Source: Candidatus Avelusimicrobium alvi
GTDB taxonomy: Bacteria; Elusimicrobiota; Elusimicrobia; Elusimicrobiales; Elusimicrobiaceae
Assembly (NCBI GenBank): GCA_002329395.1
Contig: DCTQ01000030.1
Location: 1-16,567 of the forward strand
Direction: 5' to 3'
Length of the DNA: 16,567 nt
Shown: positions 6,509 through 12,984 of the stretch, one piece after another
How the letters are laid out: the number at the start of each line of letters is the position of its first letter
Numbering within the stretch: position 1 is the stretch's first letter
Position numbers and translations under genes: made by a program
Notes under the pieces: model-generated
The model's database searches: none
Seen by the model: the letters and a program-made list of their open reading frames with translations, nothing else
Told to the model about the DNA's origin: nothing

Positions 6509-6544
6509 AAAGGTACTCCCACGCATAGATTTATTCCTACTTTT

Positions 6545-6572
6545 ATTGTAGTATATTTATTTTATTTTGCAA
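6545..6572 (-). promoter_or_regulatory. candidate promoter for the secreted AHH-like protein gene
   Basis: On the minus strand TTGCAA (6572-6567) and TACAAT (6550-6545) are 16 bp apart. The -35 overlaps the last codons and stop of the upstream lipoprotein gene, allowing expression independent of it. Confidence 0.4.
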
Positions 6573-7584
6573 GGGGGTCCTGCGGTTCGGGCCGGGCGTC
6601 GGCGGGGGCTGCCGCTGTTTTGTCCGACGGCGCGGCGCCGTGCGCGGCCTGCGGCTCCGATTGGGTTTGTAAGGCAGCGGATTCGGCCGGAAGCGTCTCT
6701 TCCGCCGGTTTATTTGGCGGCAAAGTGTTTACGGTATCCTCGGCGGTTTGCGGAGCGTCTGCGGCGGGCGTTGCCGCTTCCGTTTCGGCAGAGGCCGCCT
6801 GTTTGCCGGTTGGATTTTGCGTGCCGGAAGCGGTTTCCGGTCCGGCGGTTTCGGCGGTGTGCGCGGCATTGGCCGCGGGCGTTGCCTCTTCCGCTTCGGC
6901 GGGCGCAGGGTCCGGCGGCAGGATAAAGGGCGGCTCTTCCGCGTCAAACACAATGCCCCGGGGCGCGGCGGGTTTTTCCTCCGGCGTGGGGGGCGTAAGC
7001 GTCGGCGCGGCGTTTACCACGGGCAAAGCGCGCGGCGCGGGCGCGGGGTAGCGTTCTATAATATCCTGGGCCGATTCTTCAAAAAACAGACGTCCCTTTT
7101 TCCACGATTCGTACAGCTGTCTGTCCGGCGGTTCGGGGCGGAAAAAGTCTTGGTTTTTCGTGCGGTCGGAAATGGCGAATGCGATTAAATGCAGGACCAC
7201 AATGTCTTTGCCCGTAAAATTTTTCCGCGTTTCGTAACTGCTCACGCGCGCCAGCACTTTCACGTGCCGCCCTTTTTGTATCCCCGTCATTTGCGGCATA
7301 CCCCGCTTGTTAAAGCTTACCAGCAGCAGTTCGTACGAAAGGGCGTTTCCCTGCCCGGTGGCGTAGTAGTACAGCGGCGCGTCCACTTTAAGCACCAGGC
7401 GCAGGCGCAGCGCATCTTCGGTAACGCCTTTCACTTCCCCGCCGAAAGACACCACTTTCCCCCGGTAAGCCGCCGGATCCTTTTCAATGCCCTGGAGGTA
7501 ATCTAAATTCTGGTCTTTATACGGGATGATGGAACTGCACGCCGCCAAAAACGCACATAAGATAAAAATAAAAAATGGTTTCAT
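6562..7584 (-). CDS. Slp-like lipoprotein with low-complexity tail
   Basis: This is a 340-residue lipoprotein with signal MKPFFIFILCAFLAAC and lipobox LAAC, so Cys16 should be lipidated. Residues about 30-130 (GIEKDPAAYRGKVVSFGGEVKG and onward, ending near a KGRHVKVLARVSSYETRKN segment) resemble the Slp/YeaY outer-membrane lipoprotein pattern of DPxxYRGxxVRWGGxI followed by a PGRxITVxGxVxG-like strand. The assignment is by recall, not search. The last 150 residues are Ala/Pro/Glu/Thr-rich with repeated AAETA/TPAA-type phrases and are probably disordered, perhaps a spacer reaching into the periplasm or wall. TATAAT occurs on the minus strand at 7607-7602, and GGAG precedes the ATG. No terminator separates it from the downstream secreted protein gene. 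Confidence 0.7.
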   Translation of the reverse strand: MKPFFIFILCAFLAACSSIIPYKDQNLDYLQGIEKDPAAYRGKVVSFGGEVKGVTEDALRLRLVLKVDAPLYYYATGQGNALSYELLLVSFNKRGMPQMTGIQKGRHVKVLARVSSYETRKNFTGKDIVVLHLIAFAISDRTKNQDFFRPEPPDRQLYESWKKGRLFFEESAQDIIERYPAPAPRALPVVNAAPTLTPPTPEEKPAAPRGIVFDAEEPPFILPPDPAPAEAEEATPAANAAHTAETAGPETASGTQNPTGKQAASAETEAATPAADAPQTAEDTVNTLPPNKPAEETLPAESAALQTQSEPQAAHGAAPSDKTAAAPADARPEPQDPLAK

Positions 7585-7635
7585 AGGCTGTCTCCGGTTA
7601 TATTATAACTTTTCTGGCCGCGCGGGGGCAGGCTA

Positions 7636-7678
7636 ACCCGTTTTGCCGCTTGACCCGGGCGGTGCAAACGGGTACGAT
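7636..7678 (+). promoter_or_regulatory. msrBA promoter embedded in a long inverted repeat
   Basis: TTGACC (7650-7655) and TACGAT (7673-7678) are 17 bp apart and predict a start about 12 nt before the ATG at 7697. A long inverted repeat overlaps the promoter: ACCCGTTT (7636-7643) with AAACGGGT (7666-7673), and inside it CCGC (7646-7649) with GCGG (7659-7662), the -35 lying at the centre. This is a good position for an operator that would block RNA polymerase. Confidence 0.5.
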
Positions 7679-7696
7679 GAAACAAAGGGGGACGTT

Positions 7697-8548
7697 ATGA
7701 AACCGTTAAACGACGAAGAAAAACGGGTAATTGAAGATAAAGGAACCGAACCGCCTTTCAGCGGCAAGTATTACCGGCATAAAGCTTCCGGGCGGTACTT
7801 ATGCCGCCGGTGCGGCGCCCCGCTGTACAACAGCGCGGATAAGTTTAATTCCGGCTGCGCCTGGCCGAGCTTTGACGCGGAAATCCCCGGCGCGGTGAAA
7901 CGCATCCCGGATGCAGACGGAGAGCGCACCGAAATCGTGTGCGCGCATTGCGGCGGACATTTGGGGCATGTGTTTGAGGGAGAAAATTTAACGCCCAAAA
8001 ATACGCGCCACTGCGTCAATTCCGTTTCGCTCGTGTTTCAGCCGGATAAAAAAGAGGCAGACGCGCCGGGGGAAACCGCCATTTTTGCGGGCGGCTGTTT
8101 TTGGGGCGTGGAGCATTTGATGAAGAACTTCCCCGGGGTGCTGAGCATTGAGCCCGGCTATACGGGCGGCTATGTGGATAACCCGACGTATGAACAGGTG
8201 TGCGGCAATTTAACCGGGCACGCCGAAGCGGTGCGCATTGTGTTTGACCCCAAACAGGTGAGTTTTGAGACGCTGGTCAAAGGGTTTATGGAAATCCACG
8301 ACCCGACGCAGGAAAACGGTCAGGGGCCGGATATCGGCGCGCAGTACCGCTCGGAAATTTTTTACACCGCGCCCAAGCAGCGCGAAGCGGCCGAACGGGT
8401 GATTGACGAACTGAAACGCAAAGGATACCCGGTAGTTACGCGCGTAACGCCCGCATCCGCGTTTTGGCCGGCGGAGGATTATCATCACCGCTATTATGAA
8501 CGCAAAGGCACTCAGCCGTATTGCCACCGCCGCGTAAAACGCTTCTAG
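7697..8548 (+). CDS. msrBA: bifunctional peptide methionine sulfoxide reductase MsrB-MsrA
   Basis: This is a 283-residue fusion that reduces both epimers of oxidised methionine. The MsrB half (about 1-116) has zinc-binding CRRC (36-39) and CAHC (82-85), the SGCAWPSF segment with candidate recycling Cys54, and the catalytic Cys106 in RHCVNS. The MsrA half (about 127-283) has the catalytic Cys134 in AGGCFWGVE, GYTGGYVDNPTYEQVC, and a HAEAVRIVFDP segment, with a late Cys in QPYCHRRV as possible recycling residue. No signal peptide is present, so it should be cytoplasmic, unlike the secreted PilB-type fusions, which have MsrA before MsrB. ATG 7697 is preferred to the upstream in-frame ATG at 7643, which lies inside the inverted repeat; AAGGGGG sits just upstream of 7697. 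Single-gene unit, divergent from the lipoprotein gene. Confidence 0.95.
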   Translation: MKPLNDEEKRVIEDKGTEPPFSGKYYRHKASGRYLCRRCGAPLYNSADKFNSGCAWPSFDAEIPGAVKRIPDADGERTEIVCAHCGGHLGHVFEGENLTPKNTRHCVNSVSLVFQPDKKEADAPGETAIFAGGCFWGVEHLMKNFPGVLSIEPGYTGGYVDNPTYEQVCGNLTGHAEAVRIVFDPKQVSFETLVKGFMEIHDPTQENGQGPDIGAQYRSEIFYTAPKQREAAERVIDELKRKGYPVVTRVTPASAFWPAEDYHHRYYERKGTQPYCHRRVKRF

Positions 8549-8551
8549 GCC

Positions 8552-8596
8552 TTCCAGGCCGTGGTTCTCCGTCCGCGCTCATTTGATGGGTAGGGC
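8552..8596. repeat. 45-nt direct repeat, copy 1
   Basis: This begins TTCCAGGCCGTGGTT and ends TTTGATGGGTAGGGC, and matches copy 2 at 38 of 45 positions with an 86-nt period. It starts 3 nt after the msrBA stop. No coding sense was found on either strand in the stretch 8549-8807, which otherwise holds nothing recognisable. Confidence 0.65.
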
Positions 8597-8637
8597 CACG
8601 CTGTGTTAACAGGGGCGCGCTTTTACGTGCAAAAACT

Positions 8638-8682
8638 TTCCAGGCCGTGGTTTTTAGTCCGCGACCGTTTGATGGGTGGGGC
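8638..8682. repeat. 45-nt direct repeat, copy 2
   Basis: This begins TTCCAGGCCGTGGTT and ends TTTGATGGGTGGGGC. Mismatches to copy 1 cluster in two short internal patches. The region from here to 8807 (GC-rich, then AT-rich) contains no gene I can support. Confidence 0.65.
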
Positions 8683-8807
8683 AATCGGCACGGGTGTGCG
8701 GCAGGCGGTATGAACACACTTCCCGGGCGGTTCCCGTCCGTGCGCGGGGTGCTTGGGGTGCTTATTTATAAGGGTATAGGGGCAGGATAATAGAAGCGTA
8801 TAAAACG

Positions 8808-8839
8808 AAAAAGGAAGAGGGATCTCGGCCTCTTCCTTT
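8808..8839 (-). terminator. intrinsic terminator of the tRNA operon
   Basis: On the minus strand AAAGGAAGAGG (8839-8829) pairs with CCTCTTCCTTT (8820-8810) over an 8-nt loop and runs into TTCGTTTT. It lies about 35 nt downstream of tRNA-Glu and has no T tract in the plus direction. Confidence 0.75.
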
Positions 8840-8874
8840 GTAAAACGCCTAACTGTCTAAATACAAATAAAAAA

Positions 8875-8946
8875 CGCCCTCTAGGAGAATCGAACTCCTC
8901 TTTTCGGATTGAAAATCCGACGTCCTAACCGATAGACGAAGAGGGC
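8875..8946 (-). tRNA. tRNA-Glu (anticodon UUC)
   Basis: This is a 72-nt cloverleaf. The acceptor GCCCTCT pairs with AGAGGGC, with discriminator G. The D arm starts TCGTCTATCGG, and the anticodon stem TCGGA/TCCGA holds the loop TTTTCAA with anticodon TTC. The T arm contains GTTCGATTC within GGAG/CTCC. CCA is not encoded. It is separated by 8 nt from tRNA-Lys, with which it is cotranscribed. Confidence 0.96.
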
Positions 8947-8954
8947 ATTAAAAG

Positions 8955-9026
8955 TGCGCCCGGTGAGACTTGAACTCACGGCCCCCCGCTTAAAAGGCGG
9001 ATGCTCTACCACTGAGCTACGAGCGC
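8955..9026 (-). tRNA. tRNA-Lys (anticodon UUU)
   Basis: This is a 72-nt cloverleaf. The acceptor GCGCTCG pairs with CGGGCGC (one T-G wobble), with discriminator A. The D arm is TAGCTCAGTGGTAGAGCA, and the anticodon stem TCCGC/GCGGG holds loop CTTTTAA with anticodon TTT. The T arm GTGAG/CTCAC contains TTCAAGT. CCA is not encoded. It is the first gene of a two-tRNA unit. The leader (9027 to about 9082) contains a hairpin of GGGTTTAA (9052-9059) with TTAAACCC (9072-9079). Confidence 0.96.
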
Positions 9027-9088
9027 AAAAAAGCAGTCAAAAGAACTATCAGGGTTTAATCTTGGATCGGGTTAAACCCAACATAAAT

Positions 9089-9117
9089 ATTATACTACAA
9101 ATTTAGCGCGCGCACAA
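9089..9117 (-). promoter_or_regulatory. proximal promoter of the tRNA operon
   Basis: On the minus strand TTGTGC (9117-9112), a 17-bp spacer and a perfect TATAAT (9094-9089) predict a start near 9082, about 55 nt before tRNA-Lys. Confidence 0.65.
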
Positions 9118-9162
9118 GAATTTTTATTTTTTATTTTTGAGGCGGCCTTTCTTAATAATCTT

Positions 9163-9192
9163 ATTATAACACTTTTGCGTTTGGCGCGTCAA
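9163..9192 (-). promoter_or_regulatory. distal promoter of the tRNA operon
   Basis: On the minus strand TTGACG (9192-9187), an 18-bp spacer and TATAAT (9168-9163) with a TGT extended -10 form a strong consensus promoter upstream of the first one. Tandem promoters are common for stable RNA genes. Confidence 0.65.
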
Positions 9193-9229
9193 ATCTCTTC
9201 TGTCCCGTCGGAGTTTGGCCCAAAAGGGT

Positions 9230-9258
9230 TTGACAACCCCCGCCGCGCTTGATACCAT
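9230..9258 (+). promoter_or_regulatory. promoter of the ridA-malQ-nucleotidyltransferase operon
   Basis: A perfect TTGACA (9230-9235) is followed after 17 bp by TACCAT (9253-9258) with a TGA extended -10. Start expected near 9265, leader about 45 nt. It faces away from the tRNA promoters. Confidence 0.6.
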
Positions 9259-9308
9259 ATAACAAACGGACCGTCCGGCGGCCCGGAAATTATTTTGCGA
9301 GGTTTTAT

Positions 9309-9686
9309 ATGAAAAAAGTTATTAACTCCACCAGCGCTCCCAAGGCCATCGGCCCCTACTCCCAAGCCATTGAAGACGGCGGCTTCGTATTCACTTCCGG
9401 CGTGCTCCCCATTGACCCCGTTACCGGCGAAATCTACAGCGGCGACGTGCAGGTGCAAACCGAACTGATTTTAAACAATTTGGAAAATATTTTAAAAGAA
9501 GCCGGCTGCTCGCTTAAAAATGTTGTTAAAACCACCGTGTTTATGACGGACTTAACCAAATTTGCCGAAATGAACGCCACTTACGCCGCTTTCTTTAAAG
9601 AAAATCCGCCCGCCCGCAGCACCATTCAGGTGGCCGCTCTTCCCAAAGGCAGTGCGGTGGAAATTGAAGCCGTGGCCAAAAAATAA
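9309..9686 (+). CDS. ridA: RidA family reactive enamine/imine deaminase
   Basis: At 125 residues this is the full family length. RidA hydrolyses 2-aminoacrylate and related enamines made by PLP enzymes, protecting the cell from damage; it works as a cytoplasmic trimer. Visible are the AIGPYSQAI segment (13-21), FTSGVLPIDP (28-37), ILKEAGCSL (61-69) and the signature PPARSTIQVAALPKG (100-114), with Arg103 corresponding to the substrate-binding arginine (Arg105 of E. coli), then VEIEAVA. ATG 9309 is chosen because GCGAGG lies upstream and family members start just before this point; the frame is open from 9249 across the promoter. First gene of an operon with malQ 14 nt downstream. Confidence 0.96.
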   Translation: MKKVINSTSAPKAIGPYSQAIEDGGFVFTSGVLPIDPVTGEIYSGDVQVQTELILNNLENILKEAGCSLKNVVKTTVFMTDLTKFAEMNATYAAFFKENPPARSTIQVAALPKGSAVEIEAVAKK

Positions 9687-9700
9687 AGAAGGATTTTTGA

Positions 9701-11272
9701 ATGACGATTCAAGACCAGGTGCTTTCAGGCCGCGTAAACGGCATTTTGCTTCCGCTTTCCGCCATGAAGACGGAAAACGATTGGGGCGTGGGGGATTTTG
9801 CGGCCCTGCGGGAATGGACGGAGTTTTTCGCCTCCCAGGGAACGAAAATCGTGCAGATTCTGCCCTTGCAGGAAACCGCCCCCGGCGAAACCTGCCCCTA
9901 TTCCGCTTTAAGCGCGTTCGCAACCGACCCCGTCTACGCCGATATCTCCGACGTGCCGGACGTGGCCGCCTGCCCGCGCGCGCGGGAGTTTGTCGCGTCC
10001 CTGGCGCCTAAAATCGCCGAATGGCGCAGCGCCAAAAAAGCGCCTTTTTTCGCGGTTAAACAGGCCAAGCTGAAAGCATTATGGTTCGGCTACCAGTATT
10101 TTTTGGAAACGGAAGCGGCGGCGGGCAGTCCGCGCGCCCGGGCGTTTGAAGCCTACTGCGCCGCCCAGTCCGGCTGGCTGCGCGGGTATTCGCTGTTCCG
10201 CGCGATAAAAGAATTTTACAAATGGCAGACCTGGACCGAGTGGCCCGAAGACCTGCGCAATTTCCAAAAACAGGCCGTGGATACGTTTGAAAGCCAGTAC
10301 CGCGAATACGTCAACTACTTTTCCTATGTCCAATGGGTGCTGGATTTGCAGCTGCGCCGCGCCAAAGCCTTTGCGCAGGATAAAGGCATTTTGATTTTTG
10401 GCGATATTCCCTTCGGCACCAATCTGGACAGCGCCGAAGTATGGTCCGAGCGGGAAAATTACCGCCTGGGCTGGGAAATCGGCGCGCCGGCGGACCAGTT
10501 TTCCAAGGGCGGCCAGCGCTGGGGGCTCCCGGCGTACGACTGGGGCTACCAACACGCCCATAACCTGGGTTTGTGGCGGCGCAAAATCCGCCGCGTAACG
10601 GAACTGTACGACATTTTCCGCCTGGATCATTTGGTCGGGTTTTTCCGCACGTATGTGTTTGCGCCGGGGGACGAAGTCGGCGCGTTTGACGTAGAGGGCG
10701 AACAAAACCAGATTGACCGCGGATATAATTTCTTAAAAATGGTGCTGGAAGAAGCGGCCGGCAAACTGCCCGTGGGCGAAGATTTGGGCGTTATTCCCAA
10801 TTATGTGCGCCGGATGCTGATTGATTTGCGCATTCCCGGCTACAAAGTGCTGCGCTGGGAACGCGAGGACAACGGCTACTACCGCGAGCCGCGCCATTAC
10901 CCGCAGGTTTCTTTGGCCACCACGTCCACCCACGACACCGAAACCGTACGCGGCTGGTGGGAAACCATGGACCCGCACGAGCGCGCCAACATCTGGGAAA
11001 TGATTTCCGCCCAAAAGACTGACGGCAACGTGCCGTTTGACGATTGGAGCCAGCGCGCCATTTTGCGCCGGGTGTTGGATTCCAATTCCGCCATTACGCT
11101 TTTTTCGTGGCAGGACATTATTGGCACGCTGGACCGGGTAAACACGCCCGGCACCGTGTGCGACGAAAACTGGACCTACCGCAGCGAATACACGCCCCGG
11201 CAGGCGGCCGAAGTTTACGCGCCGCAGCTGGCGATGTACCGCGAATTATTAAAGGAGACGGGCCGCGCCTAA
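9701..11272 (+). CDS. malQ: 4-alpha-glucanotransferase (amylomaltase, GH77)
   Basis: This 523-residue cytoplasmic enzyme transfers alpha-1,4-glucan segments between maltooligosaccharides, releasing glucose, in maltodextrin or glycogen metabolism. Family signatures appear in order: NGILLPLSAMKTENDWGVGD near the start, QILPLQET, DIPFGTNLDSAEVW, RLDHLVGFFRTY with nucleophile Asp309, GEDLGVIPNYV with acid/base Glu360, and TSTHDTETVRGWW with the transition-state Asp412. Length is normal for a bacterial GH77 without the extra N-terminal domain of E. coli MalQ. AAGAAGGA sits 7 nt before the ATG. It is 14 nt after ridA and 8 nt before the nucleotidyltransferase gene, so all three are probably cotranscribed, tying it to sugar-phosphate activation. 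Confidence 0.96.
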   Translation: MTIQDQVLSGRVNGILLPLSAMKTENDWGVGDFAALREWTEFFASQGTKIVQILPLQETAPGETCPYSALSAFATDPVYADISDVPDVAACPRAREFVASLAPKIAEWRSAKKAPFFAVKQAKLKALWFGYQYFLETEAAAGSPRARAFEAYCAAQSGWLRGYSLFRAIKEFYKWQTWTEWPEDLRNFQKQAVDTFESQYREYVNYFSYVQWVLDLQLRRAKAFAQDKGILIFGDIPFGTNLDSAEVWSERENYRLGWEIGAPADQFSKGGQRWGLPAYDWGYQHAHNLGLWRRKIRRVTELYDIFRLDHLVGFFRTYVFAPGDEVGAFDVEGEQNQIDRGYNFLKMVLEEAAGKLPVGEDLGVIPNYVRRMLIDLRIPGYKVLRWEREDNGYYREPRHYPQVSLATTSTHDTETVRGWWETMDPHERANIWEMISAQKTDGNVPFDDWSQRAILRRVLDSNSAITLFSWQDIIGTLDRVNTPGTVCDENWTYRSEYTPRQAAEVYAPQLAMYRELLKETGRA

Positions 11273-11280
11273 GGCCGCTT

Positions 11281-12213
11281 ATGCCTGCATTTACCGCCAT
11301 TATTCCCGCCGCCGGAAAAGGGGTGCGCCTGATGCCCTATACCGCGCATATGCCCAAAACCATGATCAGCGTGGCGGGCAAACCCATTCTGGGCCATATT
11401 CTGGACCAGGTGGAAAGCCTGGGGATAAAAAAGGCGGTGTTCATCGTCGGGTATAAGAAAGAAGCGATTATTGAATTTGTCCGCGCGCGTTACCCGCATT
11501 TGGAAACGGTGTTTGTAGAACAGCCCGAACCGCGGGGCCTGGGCCATGCGGTTTATCTGGCGAAAGAAGCCGTGTCCGGCCCCTGTTTTATCCTGCTGGG
11601 AGACACCATTGTGGACGGCGATTTAAAGCCGCTGGTGTTCGGCGGGCAGAACGCTGTGGGCATCAAGGCGGTGGCGGACCCGTCGCGCTTTGGAATTGTG
11701 GATTTAAAAGACGGCAATATCGTTTCGTTTGAAGAAAAGCCGGAACATCCCAAATCCAACCTGGCGATTATCGGCGCGTATTCGTTTTTGGATTCGGCCC
11801 AATTATTTAACGCGCTGGAAGAAGTCATCCGCTCGGGCAAAACGGTTAAAAACGAGATTCAGCTGACGGATGCGCTGTCCGTCTTGTTATCGCGCGGCGT
11901 TAAAATTGCGCCCGTGATGATGAACGACTGGTTTGACTGCGGCACCGTGGAAGTGCTTCTGCAAACCAACCGCCTGCTGCTGGACCGGCACCACCGCGTG
12001 TCGCCGGAACTGGAAAAAAACAATAAAATTGTGCCGCCGTGCTGGATTGCGGACGGCGTAAAAGCCGAAAACTGCGTGCTTGGGCCGTATGTTTCCGTGG
12101 CGTATGAAGCGGAACTGAAGGACTCCTCGCTGGAAGACGTTATCGTGGGGCCTCAGACGAAACTGGATAAAAAAACCGCGTTTCACGCGGTGTTTGACAA
12201 GTACAACCGGTAA
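11281..12213 (+). CDS. NDP-sugar pyrophosphorylase (sugar-1-phosphate nucleotidyltransferase)
   Basis: This 310-residue enzyme would couple a sugar-1-phosphate to an NTP, giving NDP-sugar and pyrophosphate. The N-terminal Rossmann-like domain carries PAAGKGVRLMPYT (9-21), the GxGxRLxPxT loop, with PK at 25-26, EQPEPRGLGHAV (80-91) for nucleotide recognition, and LGDTI with metal-binding Asp108; FEEKPEHPKSN and WFDCGT follow. After about residue 235 short hexapeptide-like repeats (IADGVK, VLGPYV, VIVGPQ) suggest a small left-handed beta-helix as in archaeal-type glucose-1-phosphate thymidylyl/uridylyltransferases. Sugar and nucleotide cannot be assigned. The ATG is 8 nt after the malQ stop with no strong ribosome binding site, so translational coupling is likely; the AAAGGAG at 11251 is too far upstream. 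Only 3 nt separate its stop from that of the convergent gene, whose terminator lies inside this CDS. Confidence 0.9.
   Translation: MPAFTAIIPAAGKGVRLMPYTAHMPKTMISVAGKPILGHILDQVESLGIKKAVFIVGYKKEAIIEFVRARYPHLETVFVEQPEPRGLGHAVYLAKEAVSGPCFILLGDTIVDGDLKPLVFGGQNAVGIKAVADPSRFGIVDLKDGNIVSFEEKPEHPKSNLAIIGAYSFLDSAQLFNALEEVIRSGKTVKNEIQLTDALSVLLSRGVKIAPVMMNDWFDCGTVEVLLQTNRLLLDRHHRVSPELEKNNKIVPPCWIADGVKAENCVLGPYVSVAYEAELKDSSLEDVIVGPQTKLDKKTAFHAVFDKYNR
12169..12191 (-). terminator. minus-strand terminator inside the nucleotidyltransferase CDS
   Basis: On the minus strand ACCGCG (12191-12186), loop TGAAA, CGCGGT (12180-12175) and a run of T (12175-12169) form an intrinsic terminator 25 nt after the stop of the gene at 12217-12921. 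It is encoded within codons for the last residues of the convergent nucleotidyltransferase. Confidence 0.65.
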
Positions 12214-12216
12214 AAA

Positions 12217-12921
12217 TTATTTTTTTGCAGCGTCCTCTTCGGTCTTGTCCGGAGAGGATTTTTTATCGGTATTTTTGATGGCGGCGGTTTGTTTTTTGGC
12301 CGCGTTTTTGGCGGCGGCTTGGAAAGAATCCGTTTTGGCCCCGTCTTTTTTATCGGTTTTGTCCGCTGCGGGTTTAGCCGTATTTTTGGCGGATTTTTCT
12401 TTGGCGGGAGCCGCTTGGGAGGCTTTGGTTTCGCCGGCGGTTTCCGGGGCGGCGTTTCCTTCGGCCGCGGCCGGCGTTTCGGCGGCCGGTTCCGGCATCG
12501 GGAACAGTTCGTCCGCCAGCCGTTCGGCGTATTCGCGGGCGGCGTTGTAATCCGCCGCGGCCTGGATAAACTGCGAAGTGGGGCGGTTGGTGTCCGTATT
12601 TTTGGCCATTTCAAGCTCCAGCCGCGCTTTTTTAATTTCAAAATCTTCCACCGCCAGCAGCAGGCGGATTTGGTTGACCAGCCGGTCTTTTTCTTCGTTT
12701 ACCACCACGGGGCACGACTGCAGGGCCTGGTTTAAAATATCCAGATTGCGCGCCGCCGTCTGCCGGGTGGTGCTTTTTAAGACGGGGTTGTCCTGGTTAA
12801 GCGGCGGCACGGAAACGGACGCGGCCAGCGTGGCCGCGCGTTCGGGCAGGTACATATTTCCCACCATCATTCCGCCCACAAACAGGAGCGCCATCGTGAA
12901 TAAATAGAGAATATAACGCAT
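12217..12921 (-). CDS. membrane-anchored or secreted protein with Ala/Lys-rich tail, unknown
   Basis: This encodes 234 residues I do not recognise. Residues 4-25 (ILYLFTMALLFVGGMMVGNMYL) form a single hydrophobic segment, either a signal peptide or an anchor. Residues about 55-145 look alpha-helical and charged (for example NLDILNQALQSC, NEEKDRLVNQIRLLLAVEDFEIKKARLELEMAK), possibly coiled-coil, with an AAADYNAAREYAERLADELF helix. The remainder is Ala/Lys/Glu/Pro-rich with repeated AAKNAAKK/TDKK phrases and is probably disordered and strongly basic. The overall plan (short anchor, helical core, low-complexity tail) echoes the lipoprotein at 6562. AAAGGA precedes the ATG on the minus strand. 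It is divergent from the DUF2207 gene and may share an intergenic control region with it. Confidence 0.75.
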   Translation of the reverse strand: MRYILYLFTMALLFVGGMMVGNMYLPERAATLAASVSVPPLNQDNPVLKSTTRQTAARNLDILNQALQSCPVVVNEEKDRLVNQIRLLLAVEDFEIKKARLELEMAKNTDTNRPTSQFIQAAADYNAAREYAERLADELFPMPEPAAETPAAAEGNAAPETAGETKASQAAPAKEKSAKNTAKPAADKTDKKDGAKTDSFQAAAKNAAKKQTAAIKNTDKKSSPDKTEEDAAKK

Positions 12922-12969
12922 ATTAAGAATCCTTTGTTATATTCTATCAAAATGAAGTGAAAATAAATA

Positions 12970-12975
12970 TATAAT
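12970..12975 (+). promoter_or_regulatory. -10 element close to the DUF2207 start codon
   Basis: A perfect TATAAT lies only 9 nt before the ATG at 12985, with no -35 visible at the right distance and no Shine-Dalgarno sequence before the ATG. If used, it would give an almost leaderless mRNA. Confidence 0.3.
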
Positions 12976-12984
12976 AAAGCTGAT

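Noticed and set aside
6567..7188. Long plus-strand frames opposite the lipoprotein gene
   Set aside because: Ala/Gly/Arg-rich frames are the expected shadow of the repetitive GC-rich tail on the minus strand.
8436..8717. Minus-strand frame of 93 codons across the 45-nt repeats
   Set aside because: It overlaps the 3' end of msrBA, lacks a ribosome binding site, and the two repeat copies fall in different reading frames (86-nt period is not a multiple of three).
9027..9082. Riboswitch or T-box ahead of the tRNA genes
   Set aside because: Only one simple hairpin is present, without specifier or antiterminator features; it is best read as the tRNA precursor leader.
9249..9308. Longer N-terminus for RidA
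   Set aside because: It would begin inside the promoter and add 20 residues foreign to the family.
10079..10705. Minus-strand frame of 208 codons inside malQ
   Set aside because: It lies fully within a clear GH77 coding sequence and has no family resemblance.
12183..12735. Frames rich in Pro/Lys/Arg or Gly/Phe overlapping the 12217-12921 gene
   Set aside because: They are shadows of its Ala/Lys-rich tail; no start signals or known domains.
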